Of a DNA stretch of 63,820 nucleotides, positions 35,959 to 44,763 are shown piece after piece. The notes below the pieces were generated by a model. It worked only from the letters and a program-made list of their open reading frames with translations. It did no database searches and had not been told where the DNA came from. Numbering within the stretch: the first letter of the stretch is position 1; each line of letters begins with the position of its first letter. Origin of the DNA: an uncultured Lachnospiraceae bacterium (GTDB lineage Bacteria; Bacillota; Clostridia; Lachnospirales; Lachnospiraceae); the NCBI GenBank assembly GCA_910579865.1, contig CAJTXA010000017.1, forward strand, positions 1 to 63,820. Reading direction: 5' to 3'. The translations under genes were made by a program, and so were the position numbers.

Positions 35959-36393
35959 ATGAAACGGGATAAGATATTGCAGCGTTTGAGGGAAGAAGGA
36001 TGCCGAATTACAAAACAAAGAAGGATACTTTTGGACATTATTCTTGAAGAAGAGTGTTCTTGTTGTAAGGAAATTTATTATAAGGCAGTAAAAAAAGATG
36101 CTAGAATTGGAACTGCTACAGTCTATCGAATGATTCATACATTAGAAGAAATTGGTGCAATCAATCGAAAGAATATTTATCAGATTATGGATGGAAAGAA
36201 GGAAAAAGGTGAATTAGAAGATGCCTGTCAAGTAGAGTTAGAAGATGGAACAGTATATAAGCTTTCAGCAAGCAAATGGAACCTAATTATTGCAGAGGGT
36301 TTAAAGGCTTGTGGATATTTAGAAAAGGAGGCAGTTCAAAATATAACAATAAAATCTTGTACATCTTACATAGAAGAAAAAACAAAAAAATAA
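35959..36393 (+). CDS. Fur-family-like transcriptional regulator
   Basis: The N-terminal half is a Fur winged helix (REEGCRITKQRRILLDIILE, then IGTATVYRMIHTLEEIGAIN). The C-terminal half is divergent: it lacks the His-rich metal site and CxxC pairs of true Fur, so metal sensing is uncertain. The ATG at 35959 is used, with AGGAGGT upstream; the frame is open further left but overlaps the Cys-rich gene. The product is 144 residues. It is the last gene of the feo-type operon and probably acts on iron or redox genes. Confidence 0.8.
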   Translation: MKRDKILQRLREEGCRITKQRRILLDIILEEECSCCKEIYYKAVKKDARIGTATVYRMIHTLEEIGAINRKNIYQIMDGKKEKGELEDACQVELEDGTVYKLSASKWNLIIAEGLKACGYLEKEAVQNITIKSCTSYIEEKTKK

Positions 36394-36403
36394 AAAAGAG
36401 AAA

Positions 36404-36450
36404 GACTGTGATTGTAAGAATATTTCTTCGTATCACAGTCCTTTTCTTTG
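36404..36450 (+). terminator. rho-independent terminator of the feo operon
   Basis: GACTGTGAT and ATCACAGTC form a perfect 9-bp stem with a 19-nt loop, followed by CTTTTCTTTG. Confidence 0.75.
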
Positions 36451-36579
36451 TTTGATATAAGAACAGGCTATTCTATTCATTATTTAAAAGACTAGAAGAT
36501 TTAAAATGGATATGATAAAATAATTGAAATTCCTACAAATTGAGATATGATAAAAATAGGGTTAGAAAAGAGGGTAGCT

Positions 36580-37707
36580 ATGAAATTTCTTCATATTTCC
36601 GATCTTCACATTGGAAAAAGAGTCAATGGATTTTCTATGATAGAAGATCAAAAGTACATACTAAAACAGATTCTTGAAATAGCAGAAAAAAAACAAGTAG
36701 ATGGGGTTTTGATAGCAGGAGATATCTATGATAAGCCTGTACCATCTGCAGAAGCAGTGCAGGTATTGGATCAGTTTCTTACCGAGCTTGCAGAACAAAA
36801 AAGAATGGTATTTTTAATAAGTGGAAACCATGATTCGGCGGAGCGAATTGCCTTTGGTGCACAGCTTATGAAAGGAAAAAATATTTATTTATCTCCAGTA
36901 TATGATGGAAAAATTACAAAAGTTTTGCTAACAGATTCATATGGGGAGATTTTTATCTATTTGATGCCATTTATTAAGCCAGCAGTAGTTCGGCATGTTT
37001 TAGAGGGAGAATTGCCAGAAACCTACCACGATGCAGTAAAGCTGGTAATAGAACAAATGGAAATTGATCATAAAAAGCGCAATATCCTTGTAGCGCATCA
37101 GTTTGTAACAGGAGCAGGACGATGTGATTCAGAAGAAGTAGCTGTTGGAGGATTAGATAATGTCGATGCAGAAATACTAGAAGAGTTTGATTATGTAGCA
37201 TTAGGACATATCCATAGTCCACAATCGATAAAACGGGAAACAATACGATATTGCGGAACACCATTAAAGTATTCCTTTTCTGAAGCGAAACAAGAAAAAT
37301 CAGTTACTATAATAGAATGTAAGGAAAAGGGACAAGTTGAGATAGAAACAGTTTTACTTTATCCTCTTCGAGATATGCGAAAAATTAAGGGAACTTATCT
37401 AGAGATTACCGATCGATCTTTTTATCAAAATAAAAATGCAGAGGACTATGTACAGATTACTTTAACAGATGAAGAAGATGTTTTGGATGGCTTGCAGAAA
37501 CTGCGGGTATTTTATCCAAACTTGATGCAACTTGTGTATGATAATAGTCGAACAAAACAAAGTCAAATAATAGAAGTGGCACAGGATATGGAGATAAAAT
37601 CAGAGTTAGAGTTATTTGAAGAGTTTTATAAGCTGCAGAATAATCAGGCTATGAGTGAAAAACAGGTAGATTATGTGCGTAAGTTAATTGAGGAAATCAA
37701 AGGATAG
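36580..37707 (+). CDS. sbcD: exonuclease SbcCD, nuclease subunit D
   Basis: The 375-residue protein is the Mre11-like subunit. It has calcineurin-type phosphoesterase motifs binding two Mn ions: SDLHIGKR (Asp8, His10), AGDIYDKP, SGNHDSAER, NILVAHQFV and ALGHIHSPQ. With SbcC it removes DNA hairpins and protein-blocked ends in the cytoplasm. The ATG at 36580 follows AAAAGAGGG; the listed frame starts slightly earlier without a good site. sbcC begins 9 bp after the stop. Confidence 0.95.
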   Translation: MKFLHISDLHIGKRVNGFSMIEDQKYILKQILEIAEKKQVDGVLIAGDIYDKPVPSAEAVQVLDQFLTELAEQKRMVFLISGNHDSAERIAFGAQLMKGKNIYLSPVYDGKITKVLLTDSYGEIFIYLMPFIKPAVVRHVLEGELPETYHDAVKLVIEQMEIDHKKRNILVAHQFVTGAGRCDSEEVAVGGLDNVDAEILEEFDYVALGHIHSPQSIKRETIRYCGTPLKYSFSEAKQEKSVTIIECKEKGQVEIETVLLYPLRDMRKIKGTYLEITDRSFYQNKNAEDYVQITLTDEEDVLDGLQKLRVFYPNLMQLVYDNSRTKQSQIIEVAQDMEIKSELELFEEFYKLQNNQAMSEKQVDYVRKLIEEIKG

Positions 37708-37716
37708 GAGGGTAGA

Positions 37717-40700
37717 ATGAAACCAATAAAATTAATTATAAGTGCTTTTGGACCATATGCAAAAAAAGTAGAAATAGATTTTGAATGTTTTGGGGGGCAG
37801 GGTTTGTATCTTATTACTGGAGATACAGGAGCTGGAAAAACAACAATTTTTGATGCACTTACATTTGCATTATATGGAGAAGCAAGCGGCGAGGGACGAA
37901 AGGCAGATATGTTTCGCAGTAAATATGCAAAGGCAGAGATTCCTACTTATGTGGAATTGGTATTTGATTATCAGGGAAAACGCTATGTTGTAAAAAGAAA
38001 TCCAGAATATCTTCGGCCAAAAGGAAGAGGAGATGGTTATACATTACAACGAGCAGAAGCAGAGCTGGTTTATCCAGATGCTAGGGAACCCATTACAAAA
38101 AGTAAAGAAGTAACAAGAGCTATCACAGAATTGATAGGGTTGGATTATAAGCAGTTTACGCAAATTGTTATGATTGCACAAGGAGAATTTCGAAAACTTT
38201 TATCGGCTGGAACAGAGGAACGAAGCAGAATATTTCGACAGATTTTTAAAACAGAATTTTATCAAAGATTGCAGGAACAGATTAAAGCAGAAGTAAGTGT
38301 GCAACATCAGGAATATGAGGAATTAAAACGAAGCATAAATCAATATATGGATAGTATTATTTGTTTAGAAGATACAACAACCTCTTTAGAGATAAAAGAA
38401 TTGAAAAAAGTAAAGTTTGAAGGAAAAGTAAAAGAAGGACTGATATTACTGGAAAAATTGTGTAAAGAGGAGAAAATAATACTAAATGAGCTTGATCGGA
38501 AAATAGAACAGTTAGAAATACAAATTGAAAAAGAGAATCGATTGATTGGGAATCTTTATAAAAGAAAAGAACAGCAAAAGAACCTAGAAGAATATCAAAG
38601 ATTGTTAAAAGAACAAGAGCCTTTCTTTATACAGGCGATGGATGATTGGAACGAAGCAGAAGAAAAAGCAAAAGAATGTAGAATACTGGAATTACAGATA
38701 AAAGAGCAACAGAAAAATCTAATTTTATTTGAACAGTTGTGGAAAAAAAGAGAGGAACAACAAATTGCAGAACATGAGATAGAATTAGAAATACAAAAGA
38801 AAAAAGATTTGGAAACACAAAAACAAGATTTAGAAGAGCAAAAAAAGAAAGAAGCAGAGGAATTAAAAAGTTTTACAACAGTAGGAGAAGAAAGAGAACG
38901 TCTGGAAAATGTAAAAACATATACAGAACAAAATAAAAATCGGTTACAGCAGCAAAAAAATGAGTTCGAACAGGAGACAGAAAAACAGCAGCAAATAGAG
39001 AAAAAAATTGAAATAGAAAAAGAACAAATAAAAGGATTTACAAAACAAATTGAAACATTACAAGAACAAATTGAAAAATTAGGTGATTTGGATTTAAGAT
39101 TTACAACGGTAAAAGAACTGCAAAATAGATTAAAAGAACAGGTAGAGATTTTGGAGAGAGAACAAGCAGAGCTTTTGAAATTAGAAGAAGAGGAGAAAAA
39201 AATTGATCAAAATCAAAGAGAACTTTTGTCCTATGAAGAGAAATTGTGTAAAATAGAAGAAGCCTGTAAAGAAGAACAGGAACAGTTAAAAGATGCTGAA
39301 AAACAGGAAGTGGAATATCAGTTTAAAGTAGAAGAAGCAAAGAAGCGACTTTCTTCTTTTCAAGAACAATTAAATATTCGAATGAATTTAAAGCAGATGG
39401 TTGAAGAGCAAAAAAAGGCCTGTGAGCAGATAGAAATTCAGATAGAAGAACAACAAAAGCAATATGTTTGTTTACAAAAAGAATGGGAAACAGTAAAAGA
39501 TGTAGAGACACACAAATTGAAGATGGAACAAAAAAAACAAGAATTGGCCAAGCAAAAAGAAATGATTTGGAAATTGAAAAACGAAAAGGAAGTCTGGGAA
39601 AAGCAGGAAGAAGAATTAGAATTCATACAAAAGGAGTATGAGAAAGCAGTAAAAGAAAAAGAGCAGATTGGAGCATTTTATGAACAGATGGAACAAGGCT
39701 TTTTAGATGCACAGGCTGGGCTCTTGGCACGTGATTTAAAAGAAGGACAAGCTTGTCCAGTTTGCGGTTCTATGCATCATCCTATGTTAGCTAAAATACC
39801 AGAAACCGTTCCTGATAGGGAGAAGATAGAACAGGAAAAGAGACGATATTCACAAGCACGAGCAAAGGTAGAAAAACTTAGTGCAGAGGCAGGGCATAAA
39901 AAGGAGCAGGCAATAAAGCAGAAACAAGAAGTGCTGGAATTAGCAATGAATTGGTTAAATCAAGCAGAAATAAAATGGGAAGATAAGAAAAAATTACAAA
40001 GAGAATTGGAAGAAAAAGAAAAACAATTAAAACAAGAAGAAACAGATTTAATTTTAGAAGAGAAAAGGATAGAGGAGGAAACAAACCAAAAGGAGAAGTT
40101 GGAAAATTGGATAAAGGATAAAGAAAAGCAACAGATAGAATTAAATCAATTATTGCAGCAGAAAAATCAAGCTTTTGCATTAGGAAAAGGACAGTTGGAA
40201 GAGAAGGATCGGCAATGGAATAATATGATTTTGGAATTGCAGATTCCAGATAGTAATAAAGTGGAAGAATTAGAAAACTATTTGCAGCAGATAGTAAAAC
40301 AGGAAAAAGAACAGCTAGAACAGGCAGAAAAGAAGAAAAAACGATGGGAGGAATTAGAAAAAGAAAATGGAGAGAGAACCAAGGAAAGACAACATCTAAA
40401 AGAGCAGATTGCAAAAAATCAGGAATGTATTGCAGAGCAAAAAGGGCAAGATAAGGTATTAAAAGAACAAATTTTAAGAGAAATAAAAAAGGTAGAAGAA
40501 ATTTTTAAGACAACAGAATATTTAGAAGAAGTACAAAGAATTATGGGACAAGTAAAGGAGGTAAAAATAACAGAAAAAGAGTTGACAGGGTTATTGTTAT
40601 TATTACAAAAATATCAAAAGGAACAGGAATGTTACATAGATGAAATTGTAAAACAACAAAAAGAGAGCAGTTTTTTAAAAACAGAAAAACAACAAGCAGA

Positions 40701-42015
40701 GAAGCAGATATCTACAGGGAAAGAACGCTTTGTGGAGTTAGAAAAACAATTAGAGGGAATAAAAAATAGACAAAGTGAAAAGCAGAAACAGCTTTTTGAG
40801 ATTCTTTGTTTTCAGGATTCTGGATTGAAAAAGGAGTATTCTAGAACAGAACTGTCAAAAGAAGAGATAAAAGAGCATGTAGAACGTATTGGACAAAAAT
40901 TAGAGCAAGAATTGATTTTATTAGAAGAGAAGTTAAAAAAGAATCAAAAGAAACAAGCAAAAAAGCAGGAATTAGAAGAACAGATACCGAAAAAAGAAAG
41001 ACAGATAGAAAAGTTAGTACAGGATATTCAAAATATAGAAGTAATATTAACAAGACAAAAGACAGAAAAGATAGCTAGAGCAGAAAGCATTGCTAATTTA
41101 TCCGATCAGCTTGGTACAGAACAAAAAGAGGAAATAGAAAAGAAAATTGATTTACTTAATAAACAAAAGAGTAGTCTAGAAGAAATTTTAACAAAGGCAG
41201 AACAAAATTATAGAGAGCAGGAAAGAAAAAAGGATAAACTGACAATAACAATAAAAACATTAAAAGAGCAGTTAGATATAGAAAAAGAAACAGAAGGCAT
41301 CTGTGAAGAAGATGTGATGGCAAGGAAAATGCAGTGGCAGCAGGAAAGGAAAGAAACGAGTAAAGCAAGAGATCAAAAAAATATTGCATATTGCAATAAT
41401 TGGGATGTTTGCCAAAAGGTAAAGACAAAACAGAAAGATATTCTTGAAGTAGAAGAAAAGTATATCTGGATGAAAGCACTTTCGGATACAGCAAATGGGA
41501 GATTAAGCGGAAAACAAAAAGTGGAATTGGAAACCTATATTCAGATGAATTATTTTGATCGTATTTTACGGCGGGCAAACCTGCGCCTTTTAACTATGAG
41601 CAGTGGACAGTATGAACTGAAACGAGAAGTAGATGAGGAAAAGAGAAAAGAAAAAACAGGGCTAGAGCTTTGTGTAATTGATCATTATAATGGAACAGAA
41701 CGCAGTGTAAAAACGTTGTCTGGAGGGGAAGCCTTTCAAGCATCACTTTCACTTGCACTTGGATTATCAGATGAGATTCAGTTTTATGCAGGAGGAATTC
41801 AGATGGATACCATGTTTGTAGATGAAGGGTTTGGTTCTTTGGATGAAGAAGCTTTGTCACAGGCTATGAAGGCATTTGTTGATCTTGCAGAAGGAAATCG
41901 GCTTGTAGGAATAATTTCACATGTTGCTGGATTAAAGGAACAGATTGAAAAGAAGATTATTGTTACAAAATGTTTCACAAAAGGTGGTGTCAGCAGTAAT
42001 ATAACAATAGAATAA
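37717..42015 (+). CDS. sbcC: exonuclease SbcCD, SMC-like ATPase subunit C
   Basis: This is the Rad50-like partner of SbcD. Walker A GDTGAGKTT (residues 35-43) and the C-terminal signature LSGGEAFQASLSLALGL plus Walker B MFVDEGFGSLDEE make the ATPase head. A Zn hook, CPVC (680-683), sits at the apex between two long coiled coils. At 1432 residues it is about 400 longer than many SbcC proteins, the excess lying in the Glu/Lys/Gln-rich coils. AGGAGGGTAGA precedes the ATG. The coding strand is extremely A-rich here. Confidence 0.95.
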   Translation: MKPIKLIISAFGPYAKKVEIDFECFGGQGLYLITGDTGAGKTTIFDALTFALYGEASGEGRKADMFRSKYAKAEIPTYVELVFDYQGKRYVVKRNPEYLRPKGRGDGYTLQRAEAELVYPDAREPITKSKEVTRAITELIGLDYKQFTQIVMIAQGEFRKLLSAGTEERSRIFRQIFKTEFYQRLQEQIKAEVSVQHQEYEELKRSINQYMDSIICLEDTTTSLEIKELKKVKFEGKVKEGLILLEKLCKEEKIILNELDRKIEQLEIQIEKENRLIGNLYKRKEQQKNLEEYQRLLKEQEPFFIQAMDDWNEAEEKAKECRILELQIKEQQKNLILFEQLWKKREEQQIAEHEIELEIQKKKDLETQKQDLEEQKKKEAEELKSFTTVGEERERLENVKTYTEQNKNRLQQQKNEFEQETEKQQQIEKKIEIEKEQIKGFTKQIETLQEQIEKLGDLDLRFTTVKELQNRLKEQVEILEREQAELLKLEEEEKKIDQNQRELLSYEEKLCKIEEACKEEQEQLKDAEKQEVEYQFKVEEAKKRLSSFQEQLNIRMNLKQMVEEQKKACEQIEIQIEEQQKQYVCLQKEWETVKDVETHKLKMEQKKQELAKQKEMIWKLKNEKEVWEKQEEELEFIQKEYEKAVKEKEQIGAFYEQMEQGFLDAQAGLLARDLKEGQACPVCGSMHHPMLAKIPETVPDREKIEQEKRRYSQARAKVEKLSAEAGHKKEQAIKQKQEVLELAMNWLNQAEIKWEDKKKLQRELEEKEKQLKQEETDLILEEKRIEEETNQKEKLENWIKDKEKQQIELNQLLQQKNQAFALGKGQLEEKDRQWNNMILELQIPDSNKVEELENYLQQIVKQEKEQLEQAEKKKKRWEELEKENGERTKERQHLKEQIAKNQECIAEQKGQDKVLKEQILREIKKVEEIFKTTEYLEEVQRIMGQVKEVKITEKELTGLLLLLQKYQKEQECYIDEIVKQQKESSFLKTEKQQAEKQISTGKERFVELEKQLEGIKNRQSEKQKQLFEILCFQDSGLKKEYSRTELSKEEIKEHVERIGQKLEQELILLEEKLKKNQKKQAKKQELEEQIPKKERQIEKLVQDIQNIEVILTRQKTEKIARAESIANLSDQLGTEQKEEIEKKIDLLNKQKSSLEEILTKAEQNYREQERKKDKLTITIKTLKEQLDIEKETEGICEEDVMARKMQWQQERKETSKARDQKNIAYCNNWDVCQKVKTKQKDILEVEEKYIWMKALSDTANGRLSGKQKVELETYIQMNYFDRILRRANLRLLTMSSGQYELKREVDEEKRKEKTGLELCVIDHYNGTERSVKTLSGGEAFQASLSLALGLSDEIQFYAGGIQMDTMFVDEGFGSLDEEALSQAMKAFVDLAEGNRLVGIISHVAGLKEQIEKKIIVTKCFTKGGVSSNITIE

Positions 42016-42140
42016 AAAAGATTTTACTTGCTACATTGTATAAAATACATTATAATACAACAATAAGAATCATTATTGATTCTGTAAAAAAATAAAAATT
42101 AGAAAAGAAAAAATCAGAACTACAGGAGGATTTTGCAAAA

Positions 42141-43304
42141 ATGGCAGAACAATATGTTTCAGATGCAGTGAAGTATGTGGGGGTAGATGATAGGAAAATT
42201 GATTTATTTGAGAGCCAATATCAGGTGCCCAATGGAGTTTCTTATAATTCTTATCTGATTCTTGATCAAAAGATTGCCATTATGGACACAGTGGATAGAC
42301 GGGCAACAGAAACATGGCTTGCAAATGTAGAACGTGTGTTGGATGGAAGAGAGCCAGATTATTTGATTATTTCTCATATGGAACCTGATCATGCGGCAAA
42401 TATTCAAAATATTGCCCAAAAGTATCCAGCGATGCAGTTAGTAGGAAATGGGAAGACGTTTCAAATGTTGTCACAGTTTTTTTCACTTCCTTTAGAAGGG
42501 CGAACAATAACTGTAAAAGAAGGAGACGAGCTTTCGCTGGGAGAACATACATTAGTATTTTATATGGCACCAATGGTACATTGGCCAGAAGTTATGGTAG
42601 AATATGAGAAAAAGGAACAAATTCTTTTTTCAGCAGATGGATTTGGAAAATTTGGTGCATTAGATGCAGAGGAAGATTGGGCACCAGAGGCAAGAAGATA
42701 TTATATCAATATTGTTGGAAAGTATGGTGCACAGGTACAAGCTTTATTAAAGAAGGCATCTGGTCTGGCAATTTCGAAAATTTGTCCTCTTCATGGACCA
42801 ATTTTAACAGAGAATTTAGGTTATTATATAGAAAAATATGATATATGGAGCAGCTATCGTCCAGAAGAGAAAGGGGTTTTGGTTGCCTATGCGTCAATTC
42901 ATGGCAATACAAAAGAAGCCGCAGAAAAGATGGCAGAACTTTTAAAACAGGCTGGAGTAGAAAAGGTAAAAGTAACGGACTTGTCTAGAGCTGACTTAGC
43001 AGAAGCAATAGCAGATGCCTTTTATTATGATCGTATGTTACTTGCGTGTGCAACATATGATGGAGGACTATTTCCAGTAATGGAGGATTTTCTTTTACAT
43101 TTAAAGAGTAAAAACTATCAAAAGCGTAAGGTTGGATTAATTGAGAATGGATCTTGGGCACCATTTGCTGCAAAGAAGATGAAAGAATATTTGGAACAGA
43201 TGAAGGATATTGAATTATGTAATCCAATTGTTACTATAAAATCAGTCAGAAAAGCAGATACACTTGAAACAATGAAACAATTAGTATCCAGTCTAAAGGA
43301 TTGA
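42141..43304 (+). CDS. FprA-type flavodiiron protein
   Basis: The 387-residue enzyme reduces O2 or NO in anaerobes. The N-terminal metallo-lactamase-like domain has the diiron ligands HMEPDH (His79, Glu81, Asp83, His84), then VHWPEVM, SADGFGKFG and CPLHGP. The C-terminal flavodoxin domain binds FMN (VLVAYASIHGNTKEAAEKMA). No rubredoxin domain is attached, so electrons must come from separate carriers. AGGAGG precedes the ATG, with a strong terminator after. It is probably monocistronic. Confidence 0.93.
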   Translation: MAEQYVSDAVKYVGVDDRKIDLFESQYQVPNGVSYNSYLILDQKIAIMDTVDRRATETWLANVERVLDGREPDYLIISHMEPDHAANIQNIAQKYPAMQLVGNGKTFQMLSQFFSLPLEGRTITVKEGDELSLGEHTLVFYMAPMVHWPEVMVEYEKKEQILFSADGFGKFGALDAEEDWAPEARRYYINIVGKYGAQVQALLKKASGLAISKICPLHGPILTENLGYYIEKYDIWSSYRPEEKGVLVAYASIHGNTKEAAEKMAELLKQAGVEKVKVTDLSRADLAEAIADAFYYDRMLLACATYDGGLFPVMEDFLLHLKSKNYQKRKVGLIENGSWAPFAAKKMKEYLEQMKDIELCNPIVTIKSVRKADTLETMKQLVSSLKD

Positions 43305-43315
43305 TAACAAAAGAG

Positions 43316-43346
43316 AAGGGGCTGTACATAATAACAGTCCCTTTCA
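43316..43346. terminator. bidirectional terminator
   Basis: AAGGGGCTGT and ACAGTCCCTT form a 10-bp stem with one G-T pair, with A/T runs on both sides, between convergent genes. Confidence 0.7.
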
Positions 43347-43366
43347 ATTGTAGCTTTTATCAGAAA

Positions 43367-44560
43367 TTATTTTTCATAATAACGAGGAACAGAAGGTTCA
43401 TCTTTATATAAAAGTTTTAAAAGAATTGGTGTTGCAATAGAGGAACAGATAATAAGTAAAATCACAGAAGTAAAATATTTTGCATCTAAAAGTCCAACTG
43501 CTAGACCTTTTTGTGCAACGATTAGAGCTACTTCACCTCTTGTCATCATACCCACACCAATTTTAATACTGTCACGTGTAGAAAAGTGACAGAGATTTGC
43601 AATTAAGCCGCAGCCAATTACCTTAGTGATTAAAGCAACTGCCACAAAACAAGCAGAAAAAATAAGGAGGGTTGGTGTAATTCCATTTAGTTCTGTTTTT
43701 AAACCAATACTGATAAAAAAGACAGGACCAAATAAAATATAGGAAGAAACGTCTACCTTATTCGATACATATCCAGAGTCTTGAATACTGCATAAGACAA
43801 CACCTGCAATGTAGGCACCAGTGATATCAGCAATTCCAAAGTATTCTTCTGCAATATAAGCAAAAGCAAAACAAAGTCCTAAACTAAAAATAGGAATTCT
43901 TTGTTTATGAGGTGAAATTTTATCGAGACGATTAAAAAGCTGATAAGCGAGATATCCTACAACACCAGAAAACAGAAAGAATAAAACAGTATTGATAATA
44001 ACACTGATTGGTTTTGCTTCTGGATTTTTAAAACCAATTACAAAAGTTAAAACAATAATACCAATCACATCATCAATAATTGCGGCATTTAATATAGTAG
44101 TACCAACTTTTCCTTTTAAACGGCCTAGTTCTCGTAATGCTTGAACTGTAATACTAACGCTAGTAGCTGTCATAATAACACCCATAAAAACAGCTCGGTA
44201 AAATTCTTCCGATCCATTTGGAGAAAATCCATAAAAGCAGGAATAGAGCAAATAACCGCCCAACAATGGAACAAATACACCAGCACATGCAATTGCTAAA
44301 GCAATGGGACCAGTTTTAACTAGTTCTTTTAAATCAGTTTCTAAGCCTGCAACAAACATTAACATAACGACACCGATTTCTGCGATAAAAGTAATAGCTT
44401 CTGTCTGTTCCACCAGACCAAGAACGGCTGGACCAATTAACAAACCTGCTATAATTTCACCTACTACTTGTGGTGCTTTTAAACTGCGGGCGATGATACC
44501 ACATATTTTTGCTAAAATAATAATAATAGCAAGATCACGAAAGACTTCTATTGTTTGCAT
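43367..44560 (-). CDS. CPA2-family cation/proton antiporter (KefB/NapA type)
   Basis: The 397-residue integral membrane protein has about 12 hydrophobic helices. Sequence features of the CPA2 exchangers are seen: PQVVGEIIAGLLIGPAVLGL near the N terminus, NAAIIDDVIGIIVL with the paired Asp of ion binding, and GMMTRGEVALIVAQKGLAVG. It lacks the cytosolic TrkA domains of KefB/KefC. It likely exchanges Na+ or K+ for protons and helps pH homeostasis. It is convergent with the flavodiiron gene and stands alone. Confidence 0.9.
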   Translation of the reverse strand: MQTIEVFRDLAIIIILAKICGIIARSLKAPQVVGEIIAGLLIGPAVLGLVEQTEAITFIAEIGVVMLMFVAGLETDLKELVKTGPIALAIACAGVFVPLLGGYLLYSCFYGFSPNGSEEFYRAVFMGVIMTATSVSITVQALRELGRLKGKVGTTILNAAIIDDVIGIIVLTFVIGFKNPEAKPISVIINTVLFFLFSGVVGYLAYQLFNRLDKISPHKQRIPIFSLGLCFAFAYIAEEYFGIADITGAYIAGVVLCSIQDSGYVSNKVDVSSYILFGPVFFISIGLKTELNGITPTLLIFSACFVAVALITKVIGCGLIANLCHFSTRDSIKIGVGMMTRGEVALIVAQKGLAVGLLDAKYFTSVILLIICSSIATPILLKLLYKDEPSVPRYYEK

Positions 44561-44763
44561 ATCTGTTACCTTAAACCTTTCTATAGTTATTAAAATATAG
44601 GGCTTCTATTACGGTTAAGAATATAGCATGGTTAAAGATAGGCGTCAAGAGAAAGAATTTATAAAAAATTTAGAGATTTTACTTGTAATTTATAAAAAGT
44701 TGTCTATAAATAAAAAGAAAAAATAAAACAAAAGATGGATATAGAAAAAGAGGAGAAAAACAG

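Noticed and set aside
37717..42015. Many long minus-strand open frames opposite sbcC
   Set aside because: They are Leu/Phe-rich mirror images of the A-rich coiled-coil coding strand, with no ribosome binding sites or motifs.
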